Below are positions 14,943-24,172 of a DNA stretch of 32,095 bases, one piece after another (within the stretch, counting starts at the first letter, position 1; every line of letters begins with the position of its first letter). A program made the translations under genes and the position numbers. Source of the DNA: an uncultured Lachnospiraceae bacterium. Lineage in GTDB: Bacteria > Bacillota > Clostridia > Lachnospirales > Lachnospiraceae. The notes under the pieces were generated by a model, which was not told the origin of the DNA, did not search any database, and saw nothing but the letters and a program-made list of their open reading frames with translations. The DNA lies in contig CAMVPR010000029.1 in assembly GCA_947169385.1 (NCBI GenBank), positions 1-32,095 on the forward strand. Direction: 5' to 3'.

Positions 14943-17444
14943 ATGAAGATATTTTCGCGCTTTTTGGCGCTTATTATAGCGTTTTCACTATTGATAGGAG
15001 ATACATCGCTTGGGAAGGTATGCGGAGGCGATATATCTCATTTTAGTTTTACCGGGACTGCGAGCAGTATAGCTTATAAAGACGCGGTTGCTGCTCAATC
15101 TGACGCAATTGAGAAGTCAGTGGTTATAGATAATGTTAAGGTGGAGCAAGAAGCTAAGACGGTTGTTTCTGACAAGTCGAATGATGCTAAAGTTAAGATT
15201 GCCAAGAAGTCATCTAAAGTTAGCAAGGCTACTAAGACTGCTAAGTCGGTGATATCAGGTAAGGCTAAGAGCGGGGATGTTACCGATCCTGCTACAAGCG
15301 GTGATCCGGTAGGCTCTGTCGAGTACACTAAGATTGTTGTAGAGAGCACGGTTCCCAGATATGTGTATGGAACTAATTTTGATCCTAATGCTATGCTTGT
15401 CACATACGGCTATAAAGACGGGGGTGCTGAGAGAGAGGCCATAAGCAACGTGTTTGTCAAGTACTCCCTCAAGGATGGAAGCAGCATATATGGTACAACC
15501 GGAAGTGTTGGAACTAAGACGATTGTTGCATCCTATACTACAAGCACCCAGACTCTTACTGCAGAGCTTAATGTCACAGTATATCCAGCAAATGCAACCA
15601 ACTTCTCTGAGTCTTCTTCGACCGATTCTTCTATGACGGTTACATGGGCTCAAGCCAATGGAATCACGGGATATCAGCTCTGTTATTACAGCGAGCAATA
15701 TGGCAAATGGTACTATTACGGCGGACCTACTTCCAACAAGATATCGGCAGGTACGACCACGTACACCATTAAGTCCAAGACAGAGGCTTCAGGGGATGGT
15801 ACATATACACCTATAGATGTATCAGCTTGTAAGGATTTTGTTTTCTATATAAGGACGTTTTATATTTACGGTAAGGATAGTTCAGGTAAGAATCTTGTAC
15901 TTTACAGCGAGAAGTCTCCGGCTCTTACATTAAGGACGGGACCTTATGTAACCACAGGCCTTAAAGCCAGTGATATGGATGTTTCAACAATAAAGCTTAG
16001 TTGGGACAAGAATGATTATGCAGACGGTTATGTGCTTTACAGAAGGGATGGAACCAATACCACTTACAATAAGATTGGTACTACTACTGCTACGACTTAT
16101 ACCGACGGAATAAGCCCTGCACTCACATCTGCAACAACATACAGATATAAAGTAGTAGGATATAGAGTTCATCAGACGTATGAAGGTGTACAATCTTCTG
16201 TTATCAAGACCACAACTACTCCTGTTAAGGTTGTTCCTAAGACCAAGGGCGGAGAGAGCATGGTTAGGGTTAGCTGGGACAAATGTGATCGAGCCACAGG
16301 ATACAATGTATATGTTAAGTCATCCGGAGACGCTAACTACTATAAAGCCGGTTCAACATTACAGGGAACTTATAACTATGTTCTTAAGAATGTTAAGTTC
16401 GGTGATAATTATCAGTTCAAGGTTACTGCGTACAGGACTTTGGATGCGGGCACGGCATCTGAGCTGACAGTGTATTCTGAAGAGTCTAACGAGGTCTCAG
16501 GTACCCCTGCGGAGGTTCCACCTACCAACACTACTGCATTTAACTATTTATCACTGTCAGATTTTAAAGGATCTGTTGCTTACGAGACTTCCGGATGGTT
16601 TAGAAAGTATATCAACTACAAGAGAAGTTCTATCATTCCGGGCGCTTCTGCTGCTAATGTCGGCGGATTCTTTAGTGACAGGATGTGTCCTCAGGGTATG
16701 ACATTTGCAGGAGATTACTTGCTTATCACTGCATATGACAAGAACAGTGAGGAGAACAGTATTATATACGTTATGGAGAAGGGCAGCGGTGACTATCTTA
16801 CAATGATAGTTTTGCCGGACCAGATTCACGCCGGCGGTGTCGCTTATGATGGTGAGAATGTCTGGGTGTGCCATGGCGAGAAGATAGCTTGTATGAAGTA
16901 TTCTGAGATTAAGCAAGCTGCCGAAGAGGGAGATGTGTACAGAAAGGTTGATTATGTCTGCCTCTGTGATACTAAAAGCACTGCATCATACTGTACTTAT
17001 TACAAGAACAGATTGTGGATTGGAACTTTTGGTACGGGTTCTCAGGGCAAACAGCCAATCTACAGCTATACGGTAGAGAATAAGAGTGGTGTTCCGTCTA
17101 TTTCGGCTGTTTCAAGTTTTCAGGTTCCTTCAAGGACTCAGGGTATGGCATTTACAACAGACGGATGTCTGGTGCTTTCAAGATCATATAAGTCATCTAA
17201 CACCAAGACCTCTTACATTTGCCAGCTTGACTACTATAAGGTTACATGGGATGGCGATAATATAACCAAGACAGGATATACTAAGAACTCGATTCCTATG
17301 CCAAGTATGAACGAGTCAATAGCTATCAAGGGTGCGTACATCTATGTGTGTTATGAGTCACCGGCATTTCCTGACGCTACTATACCGATGGATAGGGTTT
17401 GTGCGTTTAAGAAATCAGGACTTTTAGATACTGAGACAAGATAG
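14943..17444 (+). CDS. Secreted Ig-like/FN3 protein with propeller-like C-terminus
   Basis: An 833-residue exported protein. Residues 1-24 form a signal peptide (MKIFSRFLALIIAFSLLIGD). A Ser/Lys/Ala-rich linker (about 60-125) leads to a bacterial Ig-like domain (about 128-214, VVESTVPRYVYGTNFDP to LNVTVYP). Three fibronectin type III domains follow (about 217-331, 336-427, 430-521; cores MTVTWAQANGITGYQL, KLSWDKNDYADGYVLY, VRVSWDKCDRATGYNVY). The last 290 residues contain repeated strand motifs (PQGMTFAGDYLLITAY, HAGGVAYDGENVWVCHG, RTQGMAFTTDGCLVLS) that look like beta-propeller blades. No LPxTG motif, dockerin or catalytic motif is seen. It probably acts outside the cell in binding or adhesion; its partner is unknown. 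The start follows AAAGGGG. Domain calls come from motif reading; the propeller is an inference. Confidence 0.75.
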   Translation: MKIFSRFLALIIAFSLLIGDTSLGKVCGGDISHFSFTGTASSIAYKDAVAAQSDAIEKSVVIDNVKVEQEAKTVVSDKSNDAKVKIAKKSSKVSKATKTAKSVISGKAKSGDVTDPATSGDPVGSVEYTKIVVESTVPRYVYGTNFDPNAMLVTYGYKDGGAEREAISNVFVKYSLKDGSSIYGTTGSVGTKTIVASYTTSTQTLTAELNVTVYPANATNFSESSSTDSSMTVTWAQANGITGYQLCYYSEQYGKWYYYGGPTSNKISAGTTTYTIKSKTEASGDGTYTPIDVSACKDFVFYIRTFYIYGKDSSGKNLVLYSEKSPALTLRTGPYVTTGLKASDMDVSTIKLSWDKNDYADGYVLYRRDGTNTTYNKIGTTTATTYTDGISPALTSATTYRYKVVGYRVHQTYEGVQSSVIKTTTTPVKVVPKTKGGESMVRVSWDKCDRATGYNVYVKSSGDANYYKAGSTLQGTYNYVLKNVKFGDNYQFKVTAYRTLDAGTASELTVYSEESNEVSGTPAEVPPTNTTAFNYLSLSDFKGSVAYETSGWFRKYINYKRSSIIPGASAANVGGFFSDRMCPQGMTFAGDYLLITAYDKNSEENSIIYVMEKGSGDYLTMIVLPDQIHAGGVAYDGENVWVCHGEKIACMKYSEIKQAAEEGDVYRKVDYVCLCDTKSTASYCTYYKNRLWIGTFGTGSQGKQPIYSYTVENKSGVPSISAVSSFQVPSRTQGMAFTTDGCLVLSRSYKSSNTKTSYICQLDYYKVTWDGDNITKTGYTKNSIPMPSMNESIAIKGAYIYVCYESPAFPDATIPMDRVCAFKKSGLLDTETR

Positions 17445-17471
17445 AATAATTGAATACCACATGCGATTAAT

Positions 17472-17508
17472 AAAGGTTAATTGGAGGTGCTCTTCAATTA
17501 ACCTTTTT
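17472..17508 (+). terminator. Intrinsic terminator after the FN3 gene
   Basis: AAAGGTTAATTG (17472-17483) pairs with CAATTAACCTTT (17495-17506) around an 11-base loop, and the T run extends to 17508. It separates the secreted-protein gene from the wall and c-di-AMP run. Confidence 0.92.
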
Positions 17509-17540
17509 GTTATTTTACTATGGTTATGAGAGTAGAAGTA

Positions 17541-17549
17541 TGATATAAT
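17541..17549 (+). promoter_or_regulatory. Extended -10 promoter of the cdaA/teichoic operon
   Basis: TGATATAAT is a perfect TATAAT with an extended TGn, 43 bases before the first start codon and just after the terminator at 17472-17508. The -35 region is weak. It would drive the long run to about 30397. Confidence 0.65.
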
Positions 17550-17591
17550 ATTATGATGTAATGTGGATAAGTGTGGATTGGAGGTGGCAAG

Positions 17592-18050
17592 GTGATTAAT
17601 GAAGATAAGGTCAGGATTATGACCAAGTGCGCATGCTATGAGAAGAACGAGAGTGACAACAATCTTCATATTGCCGGATATTTCAGACGAGATTTTGTCA
17701 GATGGAGTATCCTTAAATCACTGGTTTCTGCTACCTTTGGATACATTTTGCTTCTCATGCTTTATTTTCTTGCTAACTACGAGGAGATATTCAATCTGTT
17801 TAACAAGATGCAGTATAAGCCGCTACTCATCAAGATATTGGTCGGATGGGGAGTTGTGCTTATAATATATTCAATTGCTGCTAGGATTGTCTATCGCAAG
17901 AGATTTGAGGAAGCAAGAGAGGGAGTCAATGACTATTACGATACTCTTAAGAAGCTTAGAGGTTATTACATTGCGGAGAGAGACAGCTCACCTAGATTTA
18001 GCCATCAGGAAGGAGACCCGTTAAACAATGACGAATTTATTGATTATTAG
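17592..18050 (+). CDS. Two-helix membrane protein of unknown function
   Basis: This 152-residue protein is not recognised. It has a polar N-terminus with a Cys-x-Cys (TKCAC, about 11-15), two membrane helices (about 42-61 and 79-100) and a charged C-terminal tail (YRKRFEEAREGVNDYYDTLKK, then acidic residues). The start is chosen at GTG 17592 because GGAGGTGG (17580-17587) sits directly upstream; an earlier in-frame GTG at 17571 lacks a ribosome site. It overlaps the next gene by 23 bases and is first in the operon leading to cdaA. Context suggests a membrane partner of the following protein or of CdaA, but nothing in the sequence proves it. Confidence 0.7.
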   Translation: MINEDKVRIMTKCACYEKNESDNNLHIAGYFRRDFVRWSILKSLVSATFGYILLLMLYFLANYEEIFNLFNKMQYKPLLIKILVGWGVVLIIYSIAARIVYRKRFEEAREGVNDYYDTLKKLRGYYIAERDSSPRFSHQEGDPLNNDEFIDY

Positions 18051-18978
18051 GGATTATCTCAAAGCGTTTTTTCAGAGATACGAGCGCTTTTTGACACCCG
18101 TGTTTAAGTTCTTCTATGCATTCATCGTCCTGATGATATTTAAGAGGCTGTTCGGGTATAATGATAGTATATATAGCCTTATAGTTGTTATTCCGGTATC
18201 ATTTGTATGTGCGTTCTTGCCTAACGGAGCTGTGTATATTGTAGCTTCTGTGTTTGCGGTTTACGATATCATGAGTTTGAGTCTTCAGGTTTCGTTAGTG
18301 CTTGCGATTTTATTCTTGATTATATATTTGCTTTATTTAAGATTTATACCCGGCAAGAGTTGGATAGTCATGGTTTCTATGATTCTGACTATGAAGCTTC
18401 CTTGCCTTATACCGCTTGTTGCGGCGATGTTTATAGGACCGGTTGCAATCGTTCCTTGTGTGTGCGGGGTGATGTTATACTACTTTAGCATTCATGCAAG
18501 ACAGCTTGAACCGCTTATTAATGCAAGTACCGATGACGTATCGGACACGCAGATTCCTTATCTTATGGATACACTTTTTAAAGATAAAGAGATGCTGCTT
18601 TTTATTGTGATTATCGCAGTAACTATTATGTTTACATATCTTATCTACAGAAGTTCGATAAGGTACTCGTGGTTTTCTGCTATTGTTGCAGGTACATCGC
18701 TTATGATATTTATGTTGCTTGCCGGTACAATGATGATTGAAGATGATGAAATCGAGCTTGCGACTATACTTATAGGCTCTCTTTTATCGGGAGTTATTGC
18801 ATTTGTAGTTCAATTCTTTAAGGGAGTTTTGGATTACGGACGCATTGAGATTGTTCAATTTGAAGATGACGATTATTATTACTACGTTAAGGCTATACCT
18901 AAGATTTATGTAGCCGAGAGAGATGTTAACGTGCAGACTATTACCGAGAGTACTAAGAAGGTGGGAGATGATGAGTAG
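18028..18978 (+). CDS. Polytopic membrane protein of unknown function
   Basis: This 316-residue protein is mostly membrane: about eight or nine helices (roughly 25-42, 47-65, 68-84, 88-104, 112-137, 139-155, 189-207, 214-233, 241-264). A soluble C-terminal tail of about 50 residues begins with an acidic/tyrosine cluster (FEDDDYYYYVKAIPKIYV). I recognise no transporter signature or catalytic motif. Helix 5 holds a KLPCLIPL segment and is followed by GPVAIVPCVCG, with conserved-looking prolines and cysteines. ATG 18028 overlaps the upstream gene, with GGAG about 12 bases before it. It ends three bases before cdaA, so it is probably made together with the cyclase. Its function is unknown. Confidence 0.75.
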   Translation: MTNLLIIRDYLKAFFQRYERFLTPVFKFFYAFIVLMIFKRLFGYNDSIYSLIVVIPVSFVCAFLPNGAVYIVASVFAVYDIMSLSLQVSLVLAILFLIIYLLYLRFIPGKSWIVMVSMILTMKLPCLIPLVAAMFIGPVAIVPCVCGVMLYYFSIHARQLEPLINASTDDVSDTQIPYLMDTLFKDKEMLLFIVIIAVTIMFTYLIYRSSIRYSWFSAIVAGTSLMIFMLLAGTMMIEDDEIELATILIGSLLSGVIAFVVQFFKGVLDYGRIEIVQFEDDDYYYYVKAIPKIYVAERDVNVQTITESTKKVGDDE

Positions 18979-18981
18979 CCG

Positions 18982-19884
18982 ATGAACGTATTGACGGACA
19001 GAATTGTAGAATTTATCGAAAAATACCTATATTGGATGTCTGTTCCTACCGTTAGGGTTACTGATGTCATTGAGATTATCATTCTTACGGTGTTGATATA
19101 TCAGTTGTTCAAATGGGTCAAAAAGACAAGGGCATGGTCACTTTTTAAGGGATTTATGGTTATTTTAGGCTTCATGGTTATAGCAGCCATATTCCAGTTG
19201 AACACTATTGTGTGGATATTCACAAGGCTCTTTAATGTCGGTATTATCGCTATTGTTATCGTGTTCCAGCCGGAGCTTAGAAGGGCGCTTGAACAGCTTG
19301 GTAGAAAGAGGTTCTTTGGCAGTTTCGTTATTGAAAATGACAAGAATCGCAACGATGGCAAGTTAAGCAAGAGAACTGTCAATGAGATAGTTAAAGCGAC
19401 ATTCGAGATGGCTAAGTATAAGACCGGAGCCCTGATTGTTGTAGAGCAGGATGTTGCTTTAGGCGAGTATGAGAGAACCGGTATCAATATTGATGCCCAG
19501 GTCAGTTCACAGCTTTTGATCAACATTTTTGAGAAGAATACACCTCTTCACGATGGAGCGGTTATTATCAGGGACGACAGAGTTGTATCGGCAACCTGTT
19601 ACCTTCCGCTGACAGAGAATCCGGATGTTGATAAGCACTTAGGAACAAGACATAGAGCTGCTCTTGGTATAAGCGAGGTATCGGACAGCTTTACCATTGT
19701 TGTGTCCGAGGAGAATGGACAGGTATCTTTGGTTTACGGCGGCGAGATTTATAGGAATTGCGACGCTGATGAGATTAGAGATAAGATAGAATACTTCAGA
19801 AAGAAGAAGATTGATGTTAACAAGTTTAAGCTTTGGAAAGGACGTATGAAGAAGCGTGAAGTTAAAGGGGATACTAACCAATAA
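18982..19884 (+). CDS. cdaA: CdaA (DacA) membrane diadenylate cyclase
   Basis: CdaA condenses two ATP into c-di-AMP. The 300-residue protein has the family's three N-terminal helices (within about 28-95), followed by FQPELRRALEQLGR and a DAC domain. Both diagnostic motifs are intact: DGAVIIR (Asp191-Gly-Ala) and GTRHRAALG (Arg223-His-Arg). The normal length and intact motifs predict an active enzyme. It starts three bases after the upstream membrane gene, with only a weak ribosome site, consistent with translational coupling. It overlaps cdaR by 29 bases. Together with gdpP at 3649, the window encodes both c-di-AMP synthesis and degradation. Confidence 0.97.
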   Translation: MNVLTDRIVEFIEKYLYWMSVPTVRVTDVIEIIILTVLIYQLFKWVKKTRAWSLFKGFMVILGFMVIAAIFQLNTIVWIFTRLFNVGIIAIVIVFQPELRRALEQLGRKRFFGSFVIENDKNRNDGKLSKRTVNEIVKATFEMAKYKTGALIVVEQDVALGEYERTGINIDAQVSSQLLINIFEKNTPLHDGAVIIRDDRVVSATCYLPLTENPDVDKHLGTRHRAALGISEVSDSFTIVVSEENGQVSLVYGGEIYRNCDADEIRDKIEYFRKKKIDVNKFKLWKGRMKKREVKGDTNQ

Positions 19885-21085
19885 TTTACATCTTAAGATA
19901 TTAGCTTTCCTTATAGCGGGATTACTATGGCTTGTTGTCGGCAACATCGAGGATCCGGTTACGACCAAGCAGTTTAGTGACGTTCCGGTTGAGATTATCA
20001 ATGAATCAGTATTAGATTCTATCAATAAGGTCTACGAGGTTAAGGAGGGTAAGACAGCTACATTTATCGTAAAGGGCAGGGAGAGTGTGCTTAATTCTCT
20101 TACTGCGGATGATTTTGTGGTTCAGGCTGATCTTGCACATTTGTCTGAAGTTAATGCAATGAGCGTTGATATTACTCCTAAGACCACAAGCTCTAATATT
20201 GAGATTTATAGAAACGCCAACACAGTTACTGTAAGTCTTGAAGACGAGGCAAGCAGTAACTTCCCTGTAACAGTTATCACAGAAGGTACTGTAAAGGAAG
20301 GATATGCAGTCGGAGAGAGAGTTGCAACACCGAACCTTGTTCAGGTTACCGGACCGGCAAGTCTTATCAAGAAGATTAAGACGGTTCAGGCTATGGTTAA
20401 TGTTGATAATGCGTATAAGGATGTTGAGAACAAGGTTGAACTTGTATATCTTAACGGTGACGGAGACTTACTTGATGCAGACAGGTTGACAGCTGATTAT
20501 GATTCTGTTAATGTTACTGTTCGTGTATATAAGAGTAAGAATATCGCTGTTAACGTTGAGACAGTTGGTGATTTGCCTGACGGATACAGCATTAAGAACA
20601 TTACCTACGAGCCACAGACTATCACAGTTGCGGCTTCTGATGAAGTGCTTTCATCACTTACAGAGGTTACGATAGATGATTTGGATATAAGCGGTATACA
20701 CTCTAGCAAGCAGTATACCATTAACCCTGCAGAGTACATTCCTGAGGGCGTATATCTTGCTAACCCTGATGAGCAGATTGCTGTCACGGTTGAAGTCGGT
20801 AAGTACGTTACCAAGACGATAACTATTACCGATGAAGACATAGATATTTCGGGAGGTAATCCTAAATACAATTATAAATTAGATCCTGAAACTACTGTTA
20901 AGTTTATTATATCAGGGTACCAGGATGAGATTAACAAGCTCAAAGCTTCTGATTTTGTACCAATGATTGATGTTTCTAAATGTGGGGTCGGAAGCCACTT
21001 GCTTGATTTACAATACTCAAATGTTGACGATGCGGAGGTTACCGTATCAGGTAAGATATCCGTAACTGTCACCAAGAGTAATTAG
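19856..21085 (+). CDS. cdaR: CdaR, YbbR-domain regulator of CdaA
   Basis: CdaR is the membrane-anchored extracellular partner that modulates CdaA. This 409-residue protein has one N-terminal helix (about 12-29, LKILAFLIAGLLWLVVGN) and roughly four YbbR repeats, visible as recurring patterns such as FSDVPVEIIN, FPVTVITEGTVKEGYAV, IAVNVETVGDLPDGYSI and TKTITITDEDIDISGG. The start is GTG 19856 inside the end of cdaA; no ATG occurs before the membrane helix, so a non-ATG start is required. The gene normally downstream, glmM, is replaced by a cell-wall glycosyltransferase gene 12 bases later. Confidence 0.93.
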   Translation: MKLKGILTNNLHLKILAFLIAGLLWLVVGNIEDPVTTKQFSDVPVEIINESVLDSINKVYEVKEGKTATFIVKGRESVLNSLTADDFVVQADLAHLSEVNAMSVDITPKTTSSNIEIYRNANTVTVSLEDEASSNFPVTVITEGTVKEGYAVGERVATPNLVQVTGPASLIKKIKTVQAMVNVDNAYKDVENKVELVYLNGDGDLLDADRLTADYDSVNVTVRVYKSKNIAVNVETVGDLPDGYSIKNITYEPQTITVAASDEVLSSLTEVTIDDLDISGIHSSKQYTINPAEYIPEGVYLANPDEQIAVTVEVGKYVTKTITITDEDIDISGGNPKYNYKLDPETTVKFIISGYQDEINKLKASDFVPMIDVSKCGVGSHLLDLQYSNVDDAEVTVSGKISVTVTKSN

Positions 21086-21097
21086 TTGGAGGGAAAT

Positions 21098-23374
21098 ATG
21101 AGTAAACTGACGGTTATTATTCCGTTATTGACAGAGCCTCAGTATATAGATGAGTGTTTAGAAAGTCTTGCAAGACAGGACATATACAATATAGATGCCT
21201 TGGTTGTAAGAGACTTTGAGTCCGATACTATCGAGGCACATATAGATGCGCTTGCTTCGAAGTTGTCGGGTAAGATACCTATTAAGCAGGTAAGTACCGA
21301 TGTTGAGCACGGTCTTTCTGCAGCAAGAAACACAGGGCTAGCCAACACCAAGAGTGAGTATGTTATGTTCCTTGATCCGGATGACTATCTTGAAGACGGA
21401 ACTTTAAAGACCATATTGGAAGCTGTTCCTAATCTTCCGGTTCCTCTTGTTTATACAAGGGTTAAACCGCTTCACAGGTTGGCCAGCGGTTATCATGAAG
21501 AGTATGAAGACGAGCTTACTTTGCTTAATGAATATGACCAGAGTAAGTTAGATCAACGACCTGTTATCGACCAGGCACTTGCCAATTACGACCAGGAAGC
21601 GGTTGAGTATATGGTTGGATTAAGGGATAACTTAGAGGACTTTACTGTTCTTGGTTGTATGTTTTATAGGAGTTTCCTAAAGGAGAATGACATCGAGTTC
21701 GATGTAAATGTTCAGATATATCCTGATGCACCTTTCATTTGCAAAGTGCTGCTTAACGCACAGAGTACGTTGTCTGTGGAGACAGGTGCATATATCAGAA
21801 GGAGTGGTACATTTAGGTACAGTATCGAGAAGTTCTTCCCTTGGCAGGCTAGGGTTGAAGATTACATTGTATGTTACGATAAGGCTTACAGTCAGTGTAC
21901 AAGTCAGCCGGCACTTATGCTTCTTGTGCAGGAGACTATGTGTACCAGGTATGTCAATGTGGTCGTAAGGCTTATAAGCAAGAGTAAGGACAGAGATTTT
22001 GCGAAACATCTCTTTGAAAGCTTCAACAAATTAATTATCAGAGTGGATAAGAGAGTTATAAAGAGTTTTCCAAAATCTGAGAGAGAGCATCTTAAGCTTT
22101 TGTTATCGGGCAATATGAAGAAGGCCGTCGATTATATGCCTAAGTATGTTAAGCTCAAGAAGAGAGAATATCGCTTTAAGAAGAAGAGTAACTTTATCAG
22201 GAATCTAGCCGAGAAGATGTTTGCTAACATGGATATCCTCGACAGATATATTCTATTCGAGAGTGACGGTGGAGACAGGTATTACGGAGATCCTAAGTAT
22301 ATATATAAGTATTTGCTTGAGAATTATCCTGGTGAATATAAGTGTATCTGGGTTGCCAACGACAGAGAGTTGGCAGCGGAGATTGACGGAAGATGTACCA
22401 CAGTTAAGAAAGATACCTTAAGATACTTTTATTATACTTTAAGATGTAAGTATTGGATTAAGGATACGAGACAACCTATATGGTGGTATAAGTCCAAGGA
22501 TCAGGTATTTATATGTACCTGGCTGGGAACTCCTTTGCAGAAGATGTTTCATGATGTTCCTGCTTATGCGACGCAGACTGCCGCGATACACAAGGGACTT
22601 AAAGCTCAGGTTGAGCAGTGGGATGCTATTATAAGTGGTAACCGCTTTACGACTGAGAAGTATTTAAGCGCTCTTAAGGTTAATCCTAATCAGATATTGG
22701 AGATTGGACATCCGAGAAATGATTACCTAATCTCACATAATAACCAGGAGAGCATAGATGAGATTAAGGAGAAACTTGGTCTCCCACTTGACAAGAAGGT
22801 CATACTTTATGCTCCTTGTTGGAGAGAGGAAGAGGAGACTGACGTTTCCGGCAATTACAGAATACAACTTGGTTTATACAGGATGAAGGAGCAACTTGAA
22901 GGAGATTATATTGTTCTTTTGAGGATGAACCAGTACATACTTGATTATGTTATGGTTGATGAAGCCTATGGTGGTTTCATCTATGATTGCAGCAGATATA
23001 ATGATGCTCACGAGCTTTTATTGGTATCTGATTATCTGATTACAGATTATTCTTCACTTGTATTTGACTATAGTGTGCTTAACAGACCGATTTATTTTTA
23101 TCTATATGATCTTGACTTATATAAGGCTAACAAGGAGCATTTTTATCTTGATTTTGAAGATGAAGAGAATATGCCGGGGCCGGTTATTACAACTACTCAG
23201 GAGATTATAGACGATATCAAGAAACCGGAGATATCTGTTATGTATAGCGACAGACTTAAAGCATTTGCCAAGAGATACACACCGTATGCCAAGGGAAGTG
23301 CGAGACGACTTGCTAAGAAGATGTTTGTTGAAATGGAAGACGTATTTAATTACGAGGATGAGGACAAAAAGTGA
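21098..23374 (+). CDS. GT2 glycosyltransferase fused to a degenerate TagF-type domain
   Basis: A 758-residue two-domain protein. Residues 1-110 begin a GT-A family 2 glycosyltransferase (MSKLTVIIPLLTE, HGLSAARNTG, FLDPDDY with Asp93-x-Asp95). From about residue 370 runs a CDP-glycerol glycerophosphotransferase (TagF/TagB-like) domain (DRYILFESDGGDRYYGDPKY, EIGHPRNDYL, LYAPCWREEEE, YLITDYSSLVFDY). The two histidines known to be critical in TagF-like enzymes are both replaced: HGTP reads TWLGTPLQK (Leu476), and the second motif reads LLRMNQY (Asn611). The neighbouring homologues keep both. The GT2 half is probably active and the TagF half perhaps only binds substrate or partner. ATG 21098 follows GGAGGG. 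Confidence 0.88.
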   Translation: MSKLTVIIPLLTEPQYIDECLESLARQDIYNIDALVVRDFESDTIEAHIDALASKLSGKIPIKQVSTDVEHGLSAARNTGLANTKSEYVMFLDPDDYLEDGTLKTILEAVPNLPVPLVYTRVKPLHRLASGYHEEYEDELTLLNEYDQSKLDQRPVIDQALANYDQEAVEYMVGLRDNLEDFTVLGCMFYRSFLKENDIEFDVNVQIYPDAPFICKVLLNAQSTLSVETGAYIRRSGTFRYSIEKFFPWQARVEDYIVCYDKAYSQCTSQPALMLLVQETMCTRYVNVVVRLISKSKDRDFAKHLFESFNKLIIRVDKRVIKSFPKSEREHLKLLLSGNMKKAVDYMPKYVKLKKREYRFKKKSNFIRNLAEKMFANMDILDRYILFESDGGDRYYGDPKYIYKYLLENYPGEYKCIWVANDRELAAEIDGRCTTVKKDTLRYFYYTLRCKYWIKDTRQPIWWYKSKDQVFICTWLGTPLQKMFHDVPAYATQTAAIHKGLKAQVEQWDAIISGNRFTTEKYLSALKVNPNQILEIGHPRNDYLISHNNQESIDEIKEKLGLPLDKKVILYAPCWREEEETDVSGNYRIQLGLYRMKEQLEGDYIVLLRMNQYILDYVMVDEAYGGFIYDCSRYNDAHELLLVSDYLITDYSSLVFDYSVLNRPIYFYLYDLDLYKANKEHFYLDFEDEENMPGPVITTTQEIIDDIKKPEISVMYSDRLKAFAKRYTPYAKGSARRLAKKMFVEMEDVFNYEDEDKK

Positions 23375-24162
23375 ATAAACTAGAAAGAGTTTCAAAGAAT
23401 TTTATGAAATATCGGTTCATGTTGGTTGAGCTGATTAAAAAGGGAGTCAAGCTTAAGTACAGAAGATCTTATCTTGGTATTTTGTGGACTCTCATTGAAC
23501 CGCTTCTTACGACTATTGTACTTACTGTTATATTCGGTATGTTACTTGGAAGAAGTGGTGAGTCATATCCTGTGTATATTCTATCAGGAAGACTATTATA
23601 CAGTTTCTTTTCAAGTGCGACTAATGGCGCCATGAAATCAATCAGGCAGAATTCAGGAATGATTAAGAAGGTGTACGTACCTAAGTATATGTACCCATTG
23701 TCTTCGGTTATATTTAACTATGTAATCTTTATCATTTCCATGATTGTGTTGTTAGGACTTATGATATTTGAGGGTGTGTTCCCGACCTGGAGGATATTTG
23801 CTTGTATTATTCCACTTATCATTATCCTTATTATGTCAGGCGGTGTGGGACTTATCCTTGCTACCATGAATGTGTTCTTTAGAGATATTGAGTACATTTG
23901 GAGTGTATTCCTAATGATGATTATGTATGGATCTGCTATATTCTACTATACAGATTCAATTGTTGAGAAGAGCCCTTCTAAAGCGATTTTGTTCGATATT
24001 AATCCTCTTTATGCTTGCATAAGAGTGTTTAGGGACGGTGTGTTCGGCGAGGCGATACACTGGAATCTGGTTCTCTATTCGGGATTGTTTTCTGTTGGAT
24101 GCTTCCTTATAGGACTGATTGTGTTCTACAAGAAGCAGGATGATTTTATTTTACATTTATAA
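23371..24162 (+). CDS. tagG: TagG-type ABC-2 polymer export permease
   Basis: This 263-residue ABC-2 family permease forms the membrane channel of a teichoic-acid or polysaccharide exporter. It begins with an amphipathic segment (LVELIKKGVKLKYRRSYLGILW) typical of TagG/Wzm/KpsM permeases, followed by about six membrane helices from residue 45 to 257. GTG 23371 overlaps the upstream stop (GTGA), indicating coupling. The ATPase gene follows within 11 bases. TagG rather than a capsule permease is inferred from the tagD and TagF-like neighbours. Confidence 0.88.
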   Translation: MNKLERVSKNFMKYRFMLVELIKKGVKLKYRRSYLGILWTLIEPLLTTIVLTVIFGMLLGRSGESYPVYILSGRLLYSFFSSATNGAMKSIRQNSGMIKKVYVPKYMYPLSSVIFNYVIFIISMIVLLGLMIFEGVFPTWRIFACIIPLIIILIMSGGVGLILATMNVFFRDIEYIWSVFLMMIMYGSAIFYYTDSIVEKSPSKAILFDINPLYACIRVFRDGVFGEAIHWNLVLYSGLFSVGCFLIGLIVFYKKQDDFILHL

Positions 24163-24172
24163 GGTGATTGAT

